51,578 nt of DNA from Cytophagales bacterium (lineage in GTDB: Bacteria > Bacteroidota > Bacteroidia > Cytophagales > VRUD01), in assembly GCA_019456305.1 (NCBI GenBank), contig VRUD01000022.1, forward strand, positions 1 to 51,578, read 5' to 3'. Of the stretch, positions 42,017-50,345 are shown piece after piece. The position numbers were made by a program, and so were the translations under genes. Each line of letters starts with the position of its first letter. Within the stretch, counting starts at the first letter, position 1. The notes below the pieces were generated by a model. That model was not told where the DNA came from. It saw only the letters and a list, made by a program, of their open reading frames with translations, and ran no database searches.

Positions 42017-44047
42017 ATGAAATTACATATAACAATATTATTGCTATACTCATTGAGTTTTTTGAACGCCCAGGACGAAAAACTAATAAAACGTCTGGAA
42101 AAAGATGCAAAGGAATACTTCCGTATTGAAGAATATCATAATGCACTGCCCCTCTACTTAAAGCTCGATAGCATATCCCCGGATAATCCTGAATACAATT
42201 ACAGAATAGGGGTTTGCTACCTGCACTCAAATAATGAACCGTTTTCGTTGACTTATTTACAACGGGCAGAAAAGATGAATTATAAAGATGAGAAGCTAAA
42301 TTATCGTCTGGGCAAAGCGCTGCATTTTAATCATCAGTTTGACGCAGCAATAGAAGCGTTTCATAAATACCTGAGAACCTTGAAATCTGATGACACTGGC
42401 GACAGGAAATTGATGGAAGAAGTAAACCGCTACATTGGCCAGTGCCATATAGGAAGAAAATTATTAACGAAACCATTGGATATTCGCATTGAAAATCTAG
42501 GCCCTGTAATTAACAGCCGTTTCCCCGATTATGCACCGGTAATATCGGCTGATGAAACAGTACTTATTTTCACATCAAGGAGAGATAATACCACTGGCGG
42601 CTATATTGACGAAGAAGGTAAATATTTTGAAGATATTTACATTTCCTATAAAGAAAAAATTTATATAGACAATGAAAAACAATATAAATACTCAGATCTA
42701 CTCAAAAAATTTGGTATAAAAAAGACTGATACATTGATAAACCAGGGTACCTTTAAGGTAACGGAGCAATGGACAAAACCACAAAACATGAAGATCAATA
42801 CCGAAACGCATGATGCCTGCGTTGCAATTTCTCCTGACGGGCAAAAGCTTTTTACCTACAAAACCAACAGAAGCGCTATCAGGTCTGGCGATATTTATGT
42901 AAGCGAATTGACCGGCAATGAATGGTCAATCCCCCAAAGACTACCCGATGAGATCAACACCAAAGGATGGGAACCAAGCTGCAGTATTTCTGCTGATGAA
43001 AAAAAACTCTTCTTTTCTTCCGATAGAGAAGGCGGATTTGGTGGAACCGATATCTATATGTCTGTAAAACTACCAAATGGTAAGTGGTCAGTAGCCAAAA
43101 ATATAGGCCCGAAAATCAATACACCCTATGACGAAGATGCTCCTTTCATTCATCCGGACGGAAAAACACTCTATTTTAGCTCAAAAGGCCATGAAAGCAT
43201 CGGGGGATTTGATATTTTTACAAGCGTTTATGTTGAGGAAATGGATGACTGGTTTGCAGCAAAAAACATTGGCTATCCTATCAATACTTCCGGGGATGAC
43301 ATTTTTTTTGTGTGGTCAGCCGATGGAAAAAGAGGGTATTTTTCATCAGTCAGAGATGACAGTTATGGAGATAAGGATATCTATGTTGTTTACAGACCTG
43401 AATCAGAAATTTCACTTGTGGTATTAAAAGGGCATGTATTAAATTCCAAAACGAATGAACCAATAGGTGCTACTATTGTATTTATGAATAATACCGATAC
43501 TAAATTAATTGGATATTATAATTCAAACAGCTTTACCGGTAAATACACCATCATATTACCACCCGGCAAAAATTACGGAATCACTGTAGAAGCGCCTGGT
43601 TATTTATTTCATTCGGAAAATTTTGACCTCCCTGATCTTCAAGATTATAAAGAAATAGAAAAGGATATTTTATTAGACCCTATTGAAATCGGGAAAAAAA
43701 GCATACTCAGGAATGTATTTTTCGATTATGCAAAAGCGCACTTAAGAGATGAATCCAAACCGGAATTAGAAAGATTATATGTGCTTCTAAAAAGAAATTC
43801 TACCTTGAAAATAAAGATCTCCGGCCATACTGATAACCATGGATCCCATGAATACAATATACAGCTTTCCCAGTCAAGAGCTCAATCGGTAGTTGACTGG
43901 CTCATTAACAGAGGCACGGAAAAAGAAAGATTAACTGCGGTAGGACAGGGTGAAACACAACCAATGACTCCAAACGAGAACGCTGACGGAAGCGATAATC
44001 CCGAAGGCAGGCAACTGAATCGCAGAACGGAGTTTGAGATAATCTAA
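42017..44047 (+). CDS. PorE-like TPR-PD40-CRD-OmpA protein 2
   Basis: 676 residues from ATG 42017 (MKLHITILLLYSLSFLNAQ is the signal peptide). A TTG at 41990 would add nine residues encoded by a repeat, so it is rejected. Same architecture as protein 1 and the closest paralogue in the array: TPRs, PD40 propeller (ISADETVLIFTSRRDNTTGG, CVAISPDGQKLF, CSISADEKKLFFSSDREGGFGG, PFIHPDGKTLYFSSKGHESIGG), regulatory-like domain, OmpA domain (FFDYAKAHLRDES, ISGHTDNHGSHEYNIQLSQSRAQSVV). An extra about 33-residue segment (EKIYIDNEKQYKYSDLL ... FKVTEQ) interrupts the propeller relative to protein 1. Likely anchored to peptidoglycan under the outer membrane. Confidence 0.85.
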   Translation: MKLHITILLLYSLSFLNAQDEKLIKRLEKDAKEYFRIEEYHNALPLYLKLDSISPDNPEYNYRIGVCYLHSNNEPFSLTYLQRAEKMNYKDEKLNYRLGKALHFNHQFDAAIEAFHKYLRTLKSDDTGDRKLMEEVNRYIGQCHIGRKLLTKPLDIRIENLGPVINSRFPDYAPVISADETVLIFTSRRDNTTGGYIDEEGKYFEDIYISYKEKIYIDNEKQYKYSDLLKKFGIKKTDTLINQGTFKVTEQWTKPQNMKINTETHDACVAISPDGQKLFTYKTNRSAIRSGDIYVSELTGNEWSIPQRLPDEINTKGWEPSCSISADEKKLFFSSDREGGFGGTDIYMSVKLPNGKWSVAKNIGPKINTPYDEDAPFIHPDGKTLYFSSKGHESIGGFDIFTSVYVEEMDDWFAAKNIGYPINTSGDDIFFVWSADGKRGYFSSVRDDSYGDKDIYVVYRPESEISLVVLKGHVLNSKTNEPIGATIVFMNNTDTKLIGYYNSNSFTGKYTIILPPGKNYGITVEAPGYLFHSENFDLPDLQDYKEIEKDILLDPIEIGKKSILRNVFFDYAKAHLRDESKPELERLYVLLKRNSTLKIKISGHTDNHGSHEYNIQLSQSRAQSVVDWLINRGTEKERLTAVGQGETQPMTPNENADGSDNPEGRQLNRRTEFEII

Positions 44048-44048
44048 A

Positions 44049-44228
44049 GCGCATGGCCCCGCCAGTTGGCGGGGCTATGCAAAATAAATTTAGAATATAA
44101 TTTGGATTAAACATTTTCGTTAACTAATTTTGAACTCATTAACTAAAAAACTAATAACTAAACTAATACTATGAAAAACATCAAGTCTCTATATACACTA
44201 TGCCCCGCCAACTGGCGGGGCCATGCGC
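44049..44228. repeat. Perfect 27-bp inverted repeat across a gene start
   Basis: 44049-44075 and 44202-44228 are exact reverse complements (each with the internal palindrome GCCCCGCCA.../TGGCGGGGC). The first begins just after the stop of gene 2; the second lies inside the first codons of gene 3 (coding CPANWRGHAL). The 126-nt between them holds the spacer and the ATG at 44171. Confidence 0.8.
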
Positions 44229-46249
44229 TATGCACCATGCGTTTATTTACAACAGGGCTGGCTTTAATAGTTTTTACAAATGCTTATGCCCAGAATATAA
44301 AAAAAATCATGCAAAAGGCAGATTATTTTTTCGAAGAAAGTGATTATAAGGCTGCTATACCGTTATATCTTGAGGCATTGGAATTAGACCCTCAAGGGGT
44401 AAACAAATATTACAAAAAAACTTTTGCCGGTGTAGCTACTACGCAATACAGGTTAGGACTTTGTTATTTACAAACCACCTTCAAAACAAAATCTATCCCG
44501 CATCTTAAAAAAGCGTTTAAAATGAATCCTTTAGTGCATGCCGAGGTACAATACCATTTAGGGTTGGCCTATCAATTAAACCATAGATTTGATGAAGCAA
44601 TCGCTTCTTTCAGATCATTCAAAGGAACTTTGAGTGAAAAAGAGCAGATAAAAATTCAGGAATTAAACCGGAAAATACTAGAATGTAAAAATGGGATTGA
44701 GATGGTCAAAAATCCTGTAAAAGCAAAATTAGATAATTTAGGGCCAGTTGTCAACTCTAAATATAATGATTTTGCACCTGTTATTTCAGCAGATGAATCA
44801 ATATTAATGTTTACTTCAAGGAGACCGGGTTCAATAGGGGGCGATCAAGATGAATTTGGAGAACATTATGAAGACATTTACACTTCATACAATATTGATG
44901 GCAACTGGACAGAACCCCGTAATATGGGAAAACCCATCAATACTAATGACCATGATGCCACGATAGCGCTTTCTCCTGATGGTAAACGGCTATTTATTTA
45001 TAATAGTGATAATGGAGGCGATATCTTTTATTCAGAACTTAAGGGAGATATATGGTCGAAACCCCAAGGCTTTGGTAAGAATATTAATAGCAAAAATACA
45101 GAACCATCAGTATCTATGACTTCTGATCATAAGACAATTTATTTTTCATCTAATAAACCTGGCGGTTATGGGGGATTAGATATTTATATGAGTAAGCTAG
45201 ATGCAAAAGGTAAATGGGGGCAAGCAATTAACCTTGGCCCGGTTATCAATACTAAATACGATGACGATGCACCTTTCATACAAGTAAATGGCAGAGATTT
45301 GTATTTTAGCTCAAGGGGACTTAAAGGAATGGGAGATTATGATATTTACAGGTCTACCTTGAAAGGAGGCGTATGGTCAGAACCGGAAAACCTGGGTTAT
45401 CCTATTAATACTGCAGGCGCTGACATATATTTCGTTCTTTCTGCTGATAATAAACATGGTTATTATGCTTCTGATAAAGAAGACGGGATAGGTGCAAAAG
45501 ATATCTATATGATATCAATGCCTGAAAGAAAAAAAATTGCAGCGGTTACTACCAAACGAAAAACGATCAAAACAAACCCCAAAAAGAAAATTATAGCGCC
45601 CGTAAAGAAAGTCAAAACAGTCACTGCGATTACTATACTTAAAGGCACAATCAGGGATGATTTTACCAAGAAACCTTTGGATGCAAAGGTCGTGGTAATT
45701 GATAATGCAAAGAATCAAACGATCTTTCAAGAAACAGCAGATCCACTTACCGGTAAATACCAGGTTGATCTGCCTTCAGGGAAAAACTACGGCATTCGTG
45801 CTGAAAAAAAAGACTATATGTTCCATTCAGAAAATGTTAACATTCCTGCAAGCGAAGGTTTCCAGGAAATCACCAAAGATATATATCTGAAGAAAATCGC
45901 TATAGGCACCAAAGTAGTGCTTAAAAATATATTCTTCGATCTCGGTAAAGCTAACCTGAGACCTGAATCAGGAGCAGAGCTGGTAAAATTGGCAACGCTT
46001 CTTCAGGAAAACCCTACGATAAAAATAGAAATTTCAGGACATACAGATAACGCAAGCTCCTGGGCATATAATAAAAAACTTTCAGAGAACCGGGCAAAGT
46101 CGGTAGTTGATTATTTAAGGTTTGAAGGCATTGAAGAATGGAGGTTGAGATATGCGGGTTACTCTTTCGACAAGCCCATCGCTTCTAATGATACTAAAGC
46201 AGGCAGACAGTTGAATCGCAGGGTGGAATTTGAGATTATTGGAAACTAA
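44171..46249 (+). CDS. PorE-like TPR-PD40-CRD-OmpA protein 3
   Basis: 692 residues from ATG 44171; a second ATG at 44237 begins an ordinary signal peptide (MRLFTTGLALIVFTNAYAQN). Which one is used is unclear: codons 11-23 come from an inserted repeat (CPANWRGHALCTM), and removing it would join MKNIKS to LFTTGLALIV. TPRs follow, then PD40 (ISADESILMFTSRRPGS, TIALSPDGKRLF, VSMTSDHKTIYFSSNKPGGYGG, YFVLSADNKHGYYASD), a Lys-rich linker (about 456-490), regulatory-like domain and OmpA (FFDLGKANLRPES, ISGHTDNASSWAYNKKLSENRAKSVV). Function as for proteins 1 and 2. Confidence 0.83.
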   Translation: MKNIKSLYTLCPANWRGHALCTMRLFTTGLALIVFTNAYAQNIKKIMQKADYFFEESDYKAAIPLYLEALELDPQGVNKYYKKTFAGVATTQYRLGLCYLQTTFKTKSIPHLKKAFKMNPLVHAEVQYHLGLAYQLNHRFDEAIASFRSFKGTLSEKEQIKIQELNRKILECKNGIEMVKNPVKAKLDNLGPVVNSKYNDFAPVISADESILMFTSRRPGSIGGDQDEFGEHYEDIYTSYNIDGNWTEPRNMGKPINTNDHDATIALSPDGKRLFIYNSDNGGDIFYSELKGDIWSKPQGFGKNINSKNTEPSVSMTSDHKTIYFSSNKPGGYGGLDIYMSKLDAKGKWGQAINLGPVINTKYDDDAPFIQVNGRDLYFSSRGLKGMGDYDIYRSTLKGGVWSEPENLGYPINTAGADIYFVLSADNKHGYYASDKEDGIGAKDIYMISMPERKKIAAVTTKRKTIKTNPKKKIIAPVKKVKTVTAITILKGTIRDDFTKKPLDAKVVVIDNAKNQTIFQETADPLTGKYQVDLPSGKNYGIRAEKKDYMFHSENVNIPASEGFQEITKDIYLKKIAIGTKVVLKNIFFDLGKANLRPESGAELVKLATLLQENPTIKIEISGHTDNASSWAYNKKLSENRAKSVVDYLRFEGIEEWRLRYAGYSFDKPIASNDTKAGRQLNRRVEFEIIGN

Positions 46250-46262
46250 TCACAAACCATTT

Positions 46263-46318
46263 AACCATATAGCCATATAACCATTTGTTGATTAATAACG
46301 AAAGAATCTATTTATTAC
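46263..46318. repeat. Partial inverted copy of the 36232-36510 element
   Basis: This stretch is close to the reverse complement of 36269-36322 (GAAAGAATCTATTTATTAC end), and the bases just before it (46249-46280) match 36391-36425 directly. It fills most of the 81-bp spacer between PorE-like genes 3 and 4. Confidence 0.65.
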
Positions 46319-46330
46319 TAAATTTACGCC

Positions 46331-48010
46331 ATGAGACATGGGTATGTGTTTATCATATTATGTTCTATATCATTTTCTTCTGCACTTAAAGCCCAGGTTG
46401 AAGGTGATTTGGTTGCTCTTGCAGATGAGATGTATTCATTTGGAGATAAAAGAGGCGCCCAGGGAGTATATCTGGAAGCGCTTACTACTAACCCGGACAA
46501 TGCGAGAGCCAACCTGATGGTAGGCGTAAGTTATCTTGAAACCATCTACAAAAATAAAGCTGCCCCCTATTTAGAAAAAGCCTATCAACTTAACCCTGGT
46601 ATTCAGGCGGATATACTCTTACTGCTCGGAAGTGCGTTCCAATATCAATATAAATTTGACAAGGCTATAGAATTTTACAATAATTATAAGTCTAAATTCA
46701 CTGACGATGATACGGATTATGACCATGGTGATGATATCATCAGGCTGATAGATCGAAAGGTCTATGAATGCAATAACGGGAAAGAATTTATAGCTAATCC
46801 CGTTGATATAGCAATTCATAATCTCGGACATATGAACAGCCCGGAACCAGATTATGCTCCCCTCATCTCTGCCGGAGACGATATACTGATCTTTACATCA
46901 AGAAGAGAGGGCAGCACAGGTGAAAATAAGGATATAGACAATATGTTTTTCGAAGATATATACATTTGCCATAAAAAAGGCCATCGTTGGTCTAACCCTG
47001 AAAATATCGGGCCGCCAATAAATACCAAATTCCACGATGCCAGCGTAGGATTATCAGCTGACGGTAAACGACTTTATATTTACCAGGATAATGAGTTTGG
47101 AAGCGGGGGTATTTTTTATTGTAATCAGAACAGCAGTGGCAAATGGTCCAAACCCAAACCTGTCATGGCAATTAATTCTGAATATATTGAAAATTCTGCA
47201 ACTCTATCGGCAGATTTCAAAAGCTTATACTTTTCAAGCAACAGGCCAGGTGGATATGGTGGATTGGATTTATACGTGTGTAAAAGAAATGAAAAACATA
47301 AGTGGGGAAAGCCCATAAATCTTGGACCAACAATAAATACGGAATACGATGAAGACAACCCTGTTCCTGATATTGATAACAAAACCTTATATTTCAGCTC
47401 CACAGGCCATAAGGGAATGGGAGATTATGATATATACAAAACTATTTTTATAAACGAGGATGAAGGATGGACAGAGCCTGAAAATATGGGTTATCCCGTT
47501 AATTCTCCTGATGCTGATATACACTTTGTGCTTTCCGGTGATGGAAGGTTTGCTTATTATTCTTCAATTAAAGATTATGGTGTTGGGGAGCAAGACCTGT
47601 TTATTATGAAAATGCCTGAAAGAGCATACCAGGATGAAGTGTTGATTAATTTAGCTAATATTACGGGAAAAACAGTAGTTGAACTCAAAGAAGATCAAAA
47701 AATTCATAATCAATCATTTGTTTATACAGCAAAGGTTGACGAAAAAGTCAGAGTAAAACAGGATCTTTTAGCACGGATGGATACATATGATGAAGATACT
47801 CAAGGATTACCGCAAATATTAGCTGATGCTTTAGCAGGTGTATCATTTGATCAGAGTCCTTTGTTCAAAGATACAGATTCGGACAATAATCACTGTATTA
47901 CTACCTTTGAGATATATTCTATGATTGACATTTTTTTTGAGGGAAAAACAAATTATTCGGTCAAACAAATATATAGACTGATTGATTTTTACTTTGAACA
48001 AGACTGTTGA
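46331..48010 (+). CDS. PorE-like TPR-PD40 protein 4 with dockerin/EF-hand-like C-terminus
   Basis: 559 residues. Signal peptide 1-22 (ends ALKAQ), TPRs about 25-150, PD40 propeller about 165-440 (LISAGDDILIFTSRREGSTGE, VGLSADGKRLYIYQD, ATLSADFKSLYFSSNRPGGYGG, YFSSTGHKGMGDYDIYKT). It has neither the regulatory-like nor the OmpA domain of proteins 1-3. Instead residues about 505-559 carry DSDNNHCITTFE (516-527), a DxDxN..I...E calcium-loop pattern, followed by a helix EIYSMIDIFFE and a second copy-like helix KQIYRLIDFYFEQ. The end resembles a degenerate dockerin with one intact loop. With no visible anchor, it may be free in the periplasm or held by another protein. Confidence 0.78.
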   Translation: MRHGYVFIILCSISFSSALKAQVEGDLVALADEMYSFGDKRGAQGVYLEALTTNPDNARANLMVGVSYLETIYKNKAAPYLEKAYQLNPGIQADILLLLGSAFQYQYKFDKAIEFYNNYKSKFTDDDTDYDHGDDIIRLIDRKVYECNNGKEFIANPVDIAIHNLGHMNSPEPDYAPLISAGDDILIFTSRREGSTGENKDIDNMFFEDIYICHKKGHRWSNPENIGPPINTKFHDASVGLSADGKRLYIYQDNEFGSGGIFYCNQNSSGKWSKPKPVMAINSEYIENSATLSADFKSLYFSSNRPGGYGGLDLYVCKRNEKHKWGKPINLGPTINTEYDEDNPVPDIDNKTLYFSSTGHKGMGDYDIYKTIFINEDEGWTEPENMGYPVNSPDADIHFVLSGDGRFAYYSSIKDYGVGEQDLFIMKMPERAYQDEVLINLANITGKTVVELKEDQKIHNQSFVYTAKVDEKVRVKQDLLARMDTYDEDTQGLPQILADALAGVSFDQSPLFKDTDSDNNHCITTFEIYSMIDIFFEGKTNYSVKQIYRLIDFYFEQDC

Positions 48011-48315
48011 AAAATAAAGTAAAAAGTAAAAAGTAAAAAGTAAAAATATGGAGGCAGTTTTTTTTATTTATGAATAAATTGAGTATTTTTTTTCTTGGGA
48101 CTTGGAACTTGGAATTTGGAACTTGGGATTTGGAATTTGGGACTTCGAGTTTCGGATTTCGAATTTCGGATTTTGGATTTGGAATTTGGGACTTGGGACT
48201 TCGTGATTTTTACTTTTTACTTTTTACTTGGAATTTGGGACTTGGGACTTAAATTTAATTATATAGATTATTTATACAATTAGACAGTAGTATTTCGTAC
48301 TTCTTACAACTAAAT
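48011..48315. repeat. Phased heptamer array between PorE-like genes 4 and 5
   Basis: 48016-48066 is an inverted 5' part of the dispersed repeat (GTAAAAA heptamers, then TATGGAGGCAGTTT). 48094-48247 is an unbroken series of 22 heptamers (CTTGGGA, TTTGGAA, TTTCGGA, CTTTTTA and variants) in one phase. Its tail (AATTATATAGATTATTTAT, 48256-48275) is the 3' end of the dispersed repeat. Two overlapping ORFs here are products of low complexity, not genes. Confidence 0.75.
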
Positions 48316-49974
48316 ATGTATAGATTATTAACAATATCGCTTATTCTGTGTTTAATAGTGATCTCTAATAATAGTCTTATGGCTCAGGATGAGACAGAAT
48401 TGATAGAGCTGGCGCATGAGATGTATAATTTTGGTGATAAGCAGGGTGCTATGGAAATATATTTACAGGCATTAGAAATAAATCCGGATAAACCCATTGC
48501 TAACCTGATGGCAGGCATCTGTTATCTTGCAACAGCAGATAAAGCAAAAGCTATACCTTTGCTTGAAAAGATATATCCGGTTGAGCAACAGGTTATTGAA
48601 GAGCTCTTTTATTTTGTCGAATTCCCGGACGATGTATATGATCTGTGGGAAGAAACAGATTATATATTATATTTAATTGGTGAGGCATATCAATTTGACT
48701 ATCAATTTGATACAGCTATAGTATATTATCAACGGTACAAACAAGATATTGTGGATAAGGAGGTAAAGCGCAAAAAAGGTTATAAAGAAAATACGCTGGA
48801 ACTTCTGTTTAATAAAATTGACAGAAGAATCTATGAGTGTAATAATGGAAAAGAGTTCGTAGAATTTCCTATTGGTGTGATCATTCAAAATGTTGGTAAA
48901 GATGTTAATTCGTCTTATTCCGAATACGTCCCTTTGGTTTCAGCAGACCAGAGTAAATTAATTTTTACATCAAGACGAGAAGGGTCTACAGGCGGAAGAA
49001 TGTATATAGATAATCAATATTACGAAGATATTTATATTTCTCATAAAGATGGCCACCGCTGGACTCCCGCTCACAATATTGGTTCTAATATCAATACCGA
49101 TCTACATGATGCCTGTATAGGTTTATCACCGGACGGCTCGCAATTGTTTGTGTATAACACCTCTAATGGAGGAGATATTTATACGTCAGCGCTGGAAGAC
49201 AATAACTGGACAGTTCCTAAAAGCTTTTATAAGCCAATAAACTCTAAGTTTTTAGAAGCATCTGCTTCTATTACTGCTGACGGCAATACGTTATATTTTA
49301 CAAGCACCAGGCCGGATTATAAAGACCTGGATATTTATATGTCTGTCAAAGATCAATACGGGATTTGGAGTGAACCTGTTAATCTTGGAACTAAAATAAA
49401 TACCGAATATGATGATGACGCACCATTTATATTATCCGATAATGTTACCCTCACCTTTAGTTCAAAAGGCCATAAAGGTATGGGAGGATATGATATATTC
49501 CGCACAACTTTAAATGAAGACAGCTCCTGGTCAGAACCTGTAAATATGGGATTTCCTATCAACACTACCGGTGATGATGTGTATATGGTATTTTCAGGCG
49601 ATGGCAGTACAGGTTATTTTTCTTCTGTAAGAGAAAGCGGGTTTGGAGACCAGGATATTTATAAAGTAACATTACCCAGGATGATGTCTGTATCAGAATC
49701 CGGAGAAGAAGGAGGACTTTTGGATTATATTTCAACGTATGATGTGAAAAAAAAGAAATCTCTGGATAGCAAAGTATTAAAAGAGGTATTAGCTGGTGCT
49801 CCGCAAACTAAAACTTCTAACTTACCGGCAGAATTCAGGGAAGCAGACCTGGATCGTGATAATTATATTTCTACAGAAGAAATTTTTAATATAATTGACG
49901 CTTTTTTTGAAGATGAAACAGATTTTACCGTTGACCGGATCTATGCGTTGATAGACTATTTTTTTGAGCAATGA
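48316..49974 (+). CDS. PorE-like TPR-PD40 protein 5 with dockerin/EF-hand-like C-terminus
   Basis: 552 residues. Signal peptide 1-24 (ends NSLMAQ), TPRs about 27-170 with an insertion relative to protein 4, PD40 propeller about 185-455 (LVSADQSKLIFTSRREGSTGG, IGLSPDGSQLFVYNTSNGGD, ASITADGNTLYFTSTRPDYKD, TFSSKGHKGMGGYDIFRT, MVFSGDGSTGYFSS). Like protein 4 it has no OmpA domain. The end holds DLDRDNYISTEE (511-522), a canonical 12-residue EF-hand loop, then EIFNIIDAFFE and DRIYALIDYFFEQ, again a loop-helix plus helix. Closest relative in the array is protein 4. Confidence 0.78.
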   Translation: MYRLLTISLILCLIVISNNSLMAQDETELIELAHEMYNFGDKQGAMEIYLQALEINPDKPIANLMAGICYLATADKAKAIPLLEKIYPVEQQVIEELFYFVEFPDDVYDLWEETDYILYLIGEAYQFDYQFDTAIVYYQRYKQDIVDKEVKRKKGYKENTLELLFNKIDRRIYECNNGKEFVEFPIGVIIQNVGKDVNSSYSEYVPLVSADQSKLIFTSRREGSTGGRMYIDNQYYEDIYISHKDGHRWTPAHNIGSNINTDLHDACIGLSPDGSQLFVYNTSNGGDIYTSALEDNNWTVPKSFYKPINSKFLEASASITADGNTLYFTSTRPDYKDLDIYMSVKDQYGIWSEPVNLGTKINTEYDDDAPFILSDNVTLTFSSKGHKGMGGYDIFRTTLNEDSSWSEPVNMGFPINTTGDDVYMVFSGDGSTGYFSSVRESGFGDQDIYKVTLPRMMSVSESGEEGGLLDYISTYDVKKKKSLDSKVLKEVLAGAPQTKTSNLPAEFREADLDRDNYISTEEIFNIIDAFFEDETDFTVDRIYALIDYFFEQ

Positions 49975-50345
49975 TCTTTAGTTATTAGTTAGTTGGTTTA
50001 CCCGCCTGCCATAGGCCTTTGGCGGGCAGGTAGTTATAGTTTAATTTTTAAGTTTTGAAGTGGCAAATGAAATAGCAAATCGCTACACTATATTAATGAA
50101 AGGGATCAATGGTTATACAAGATTTCTTAAAGGGCATCTCTAAAAACTACATATTTTTTAAAACACACCCCTTGCCCCTCTTGATAGAGGGGAATGTATG
50201 GTGTAGTTTTTAGAGATGCCCTAAATTAAATGACTTAACAAACCATAAACCCAAGAAACCAAAACAAGTAACTAAAAAACCATAACCCCGCACATAAATT
50301 TATATGCGGGGTAACTAACCAACTAACCAACTTAAAACTAATTAT
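49975..50345. repeat. Intergenic region with three inverted repeats
   Basis: No gene. CCCGCCTGCC ... GGCGGGCAGG (about 50000-50031) is an imperfect palindrome. 50131-50151 and 50202-50222 are perfect 21-bp inverted arms (core GGCATCTCTAAAAACTAC) with an inner CCCCTCT/AGAGGGG pair, a 92-bp MITE-like unit. CCCCGCA (50286-50292) and TGCGGGG (50305-50311) form a hairpin 34 nt before the next start, possibly a terminator of the upstream unit or an attenuator. Confidence 0.6.

Noticed and set aside
48094-48247. Regularly spaced repeats that might be a CRISPR array, or the two overlapping ORFs of about 60 residues in them
   Set aside because: Units are contiguous 7-mers without spacers. The frames are open only because the units contain no stop in several phases.
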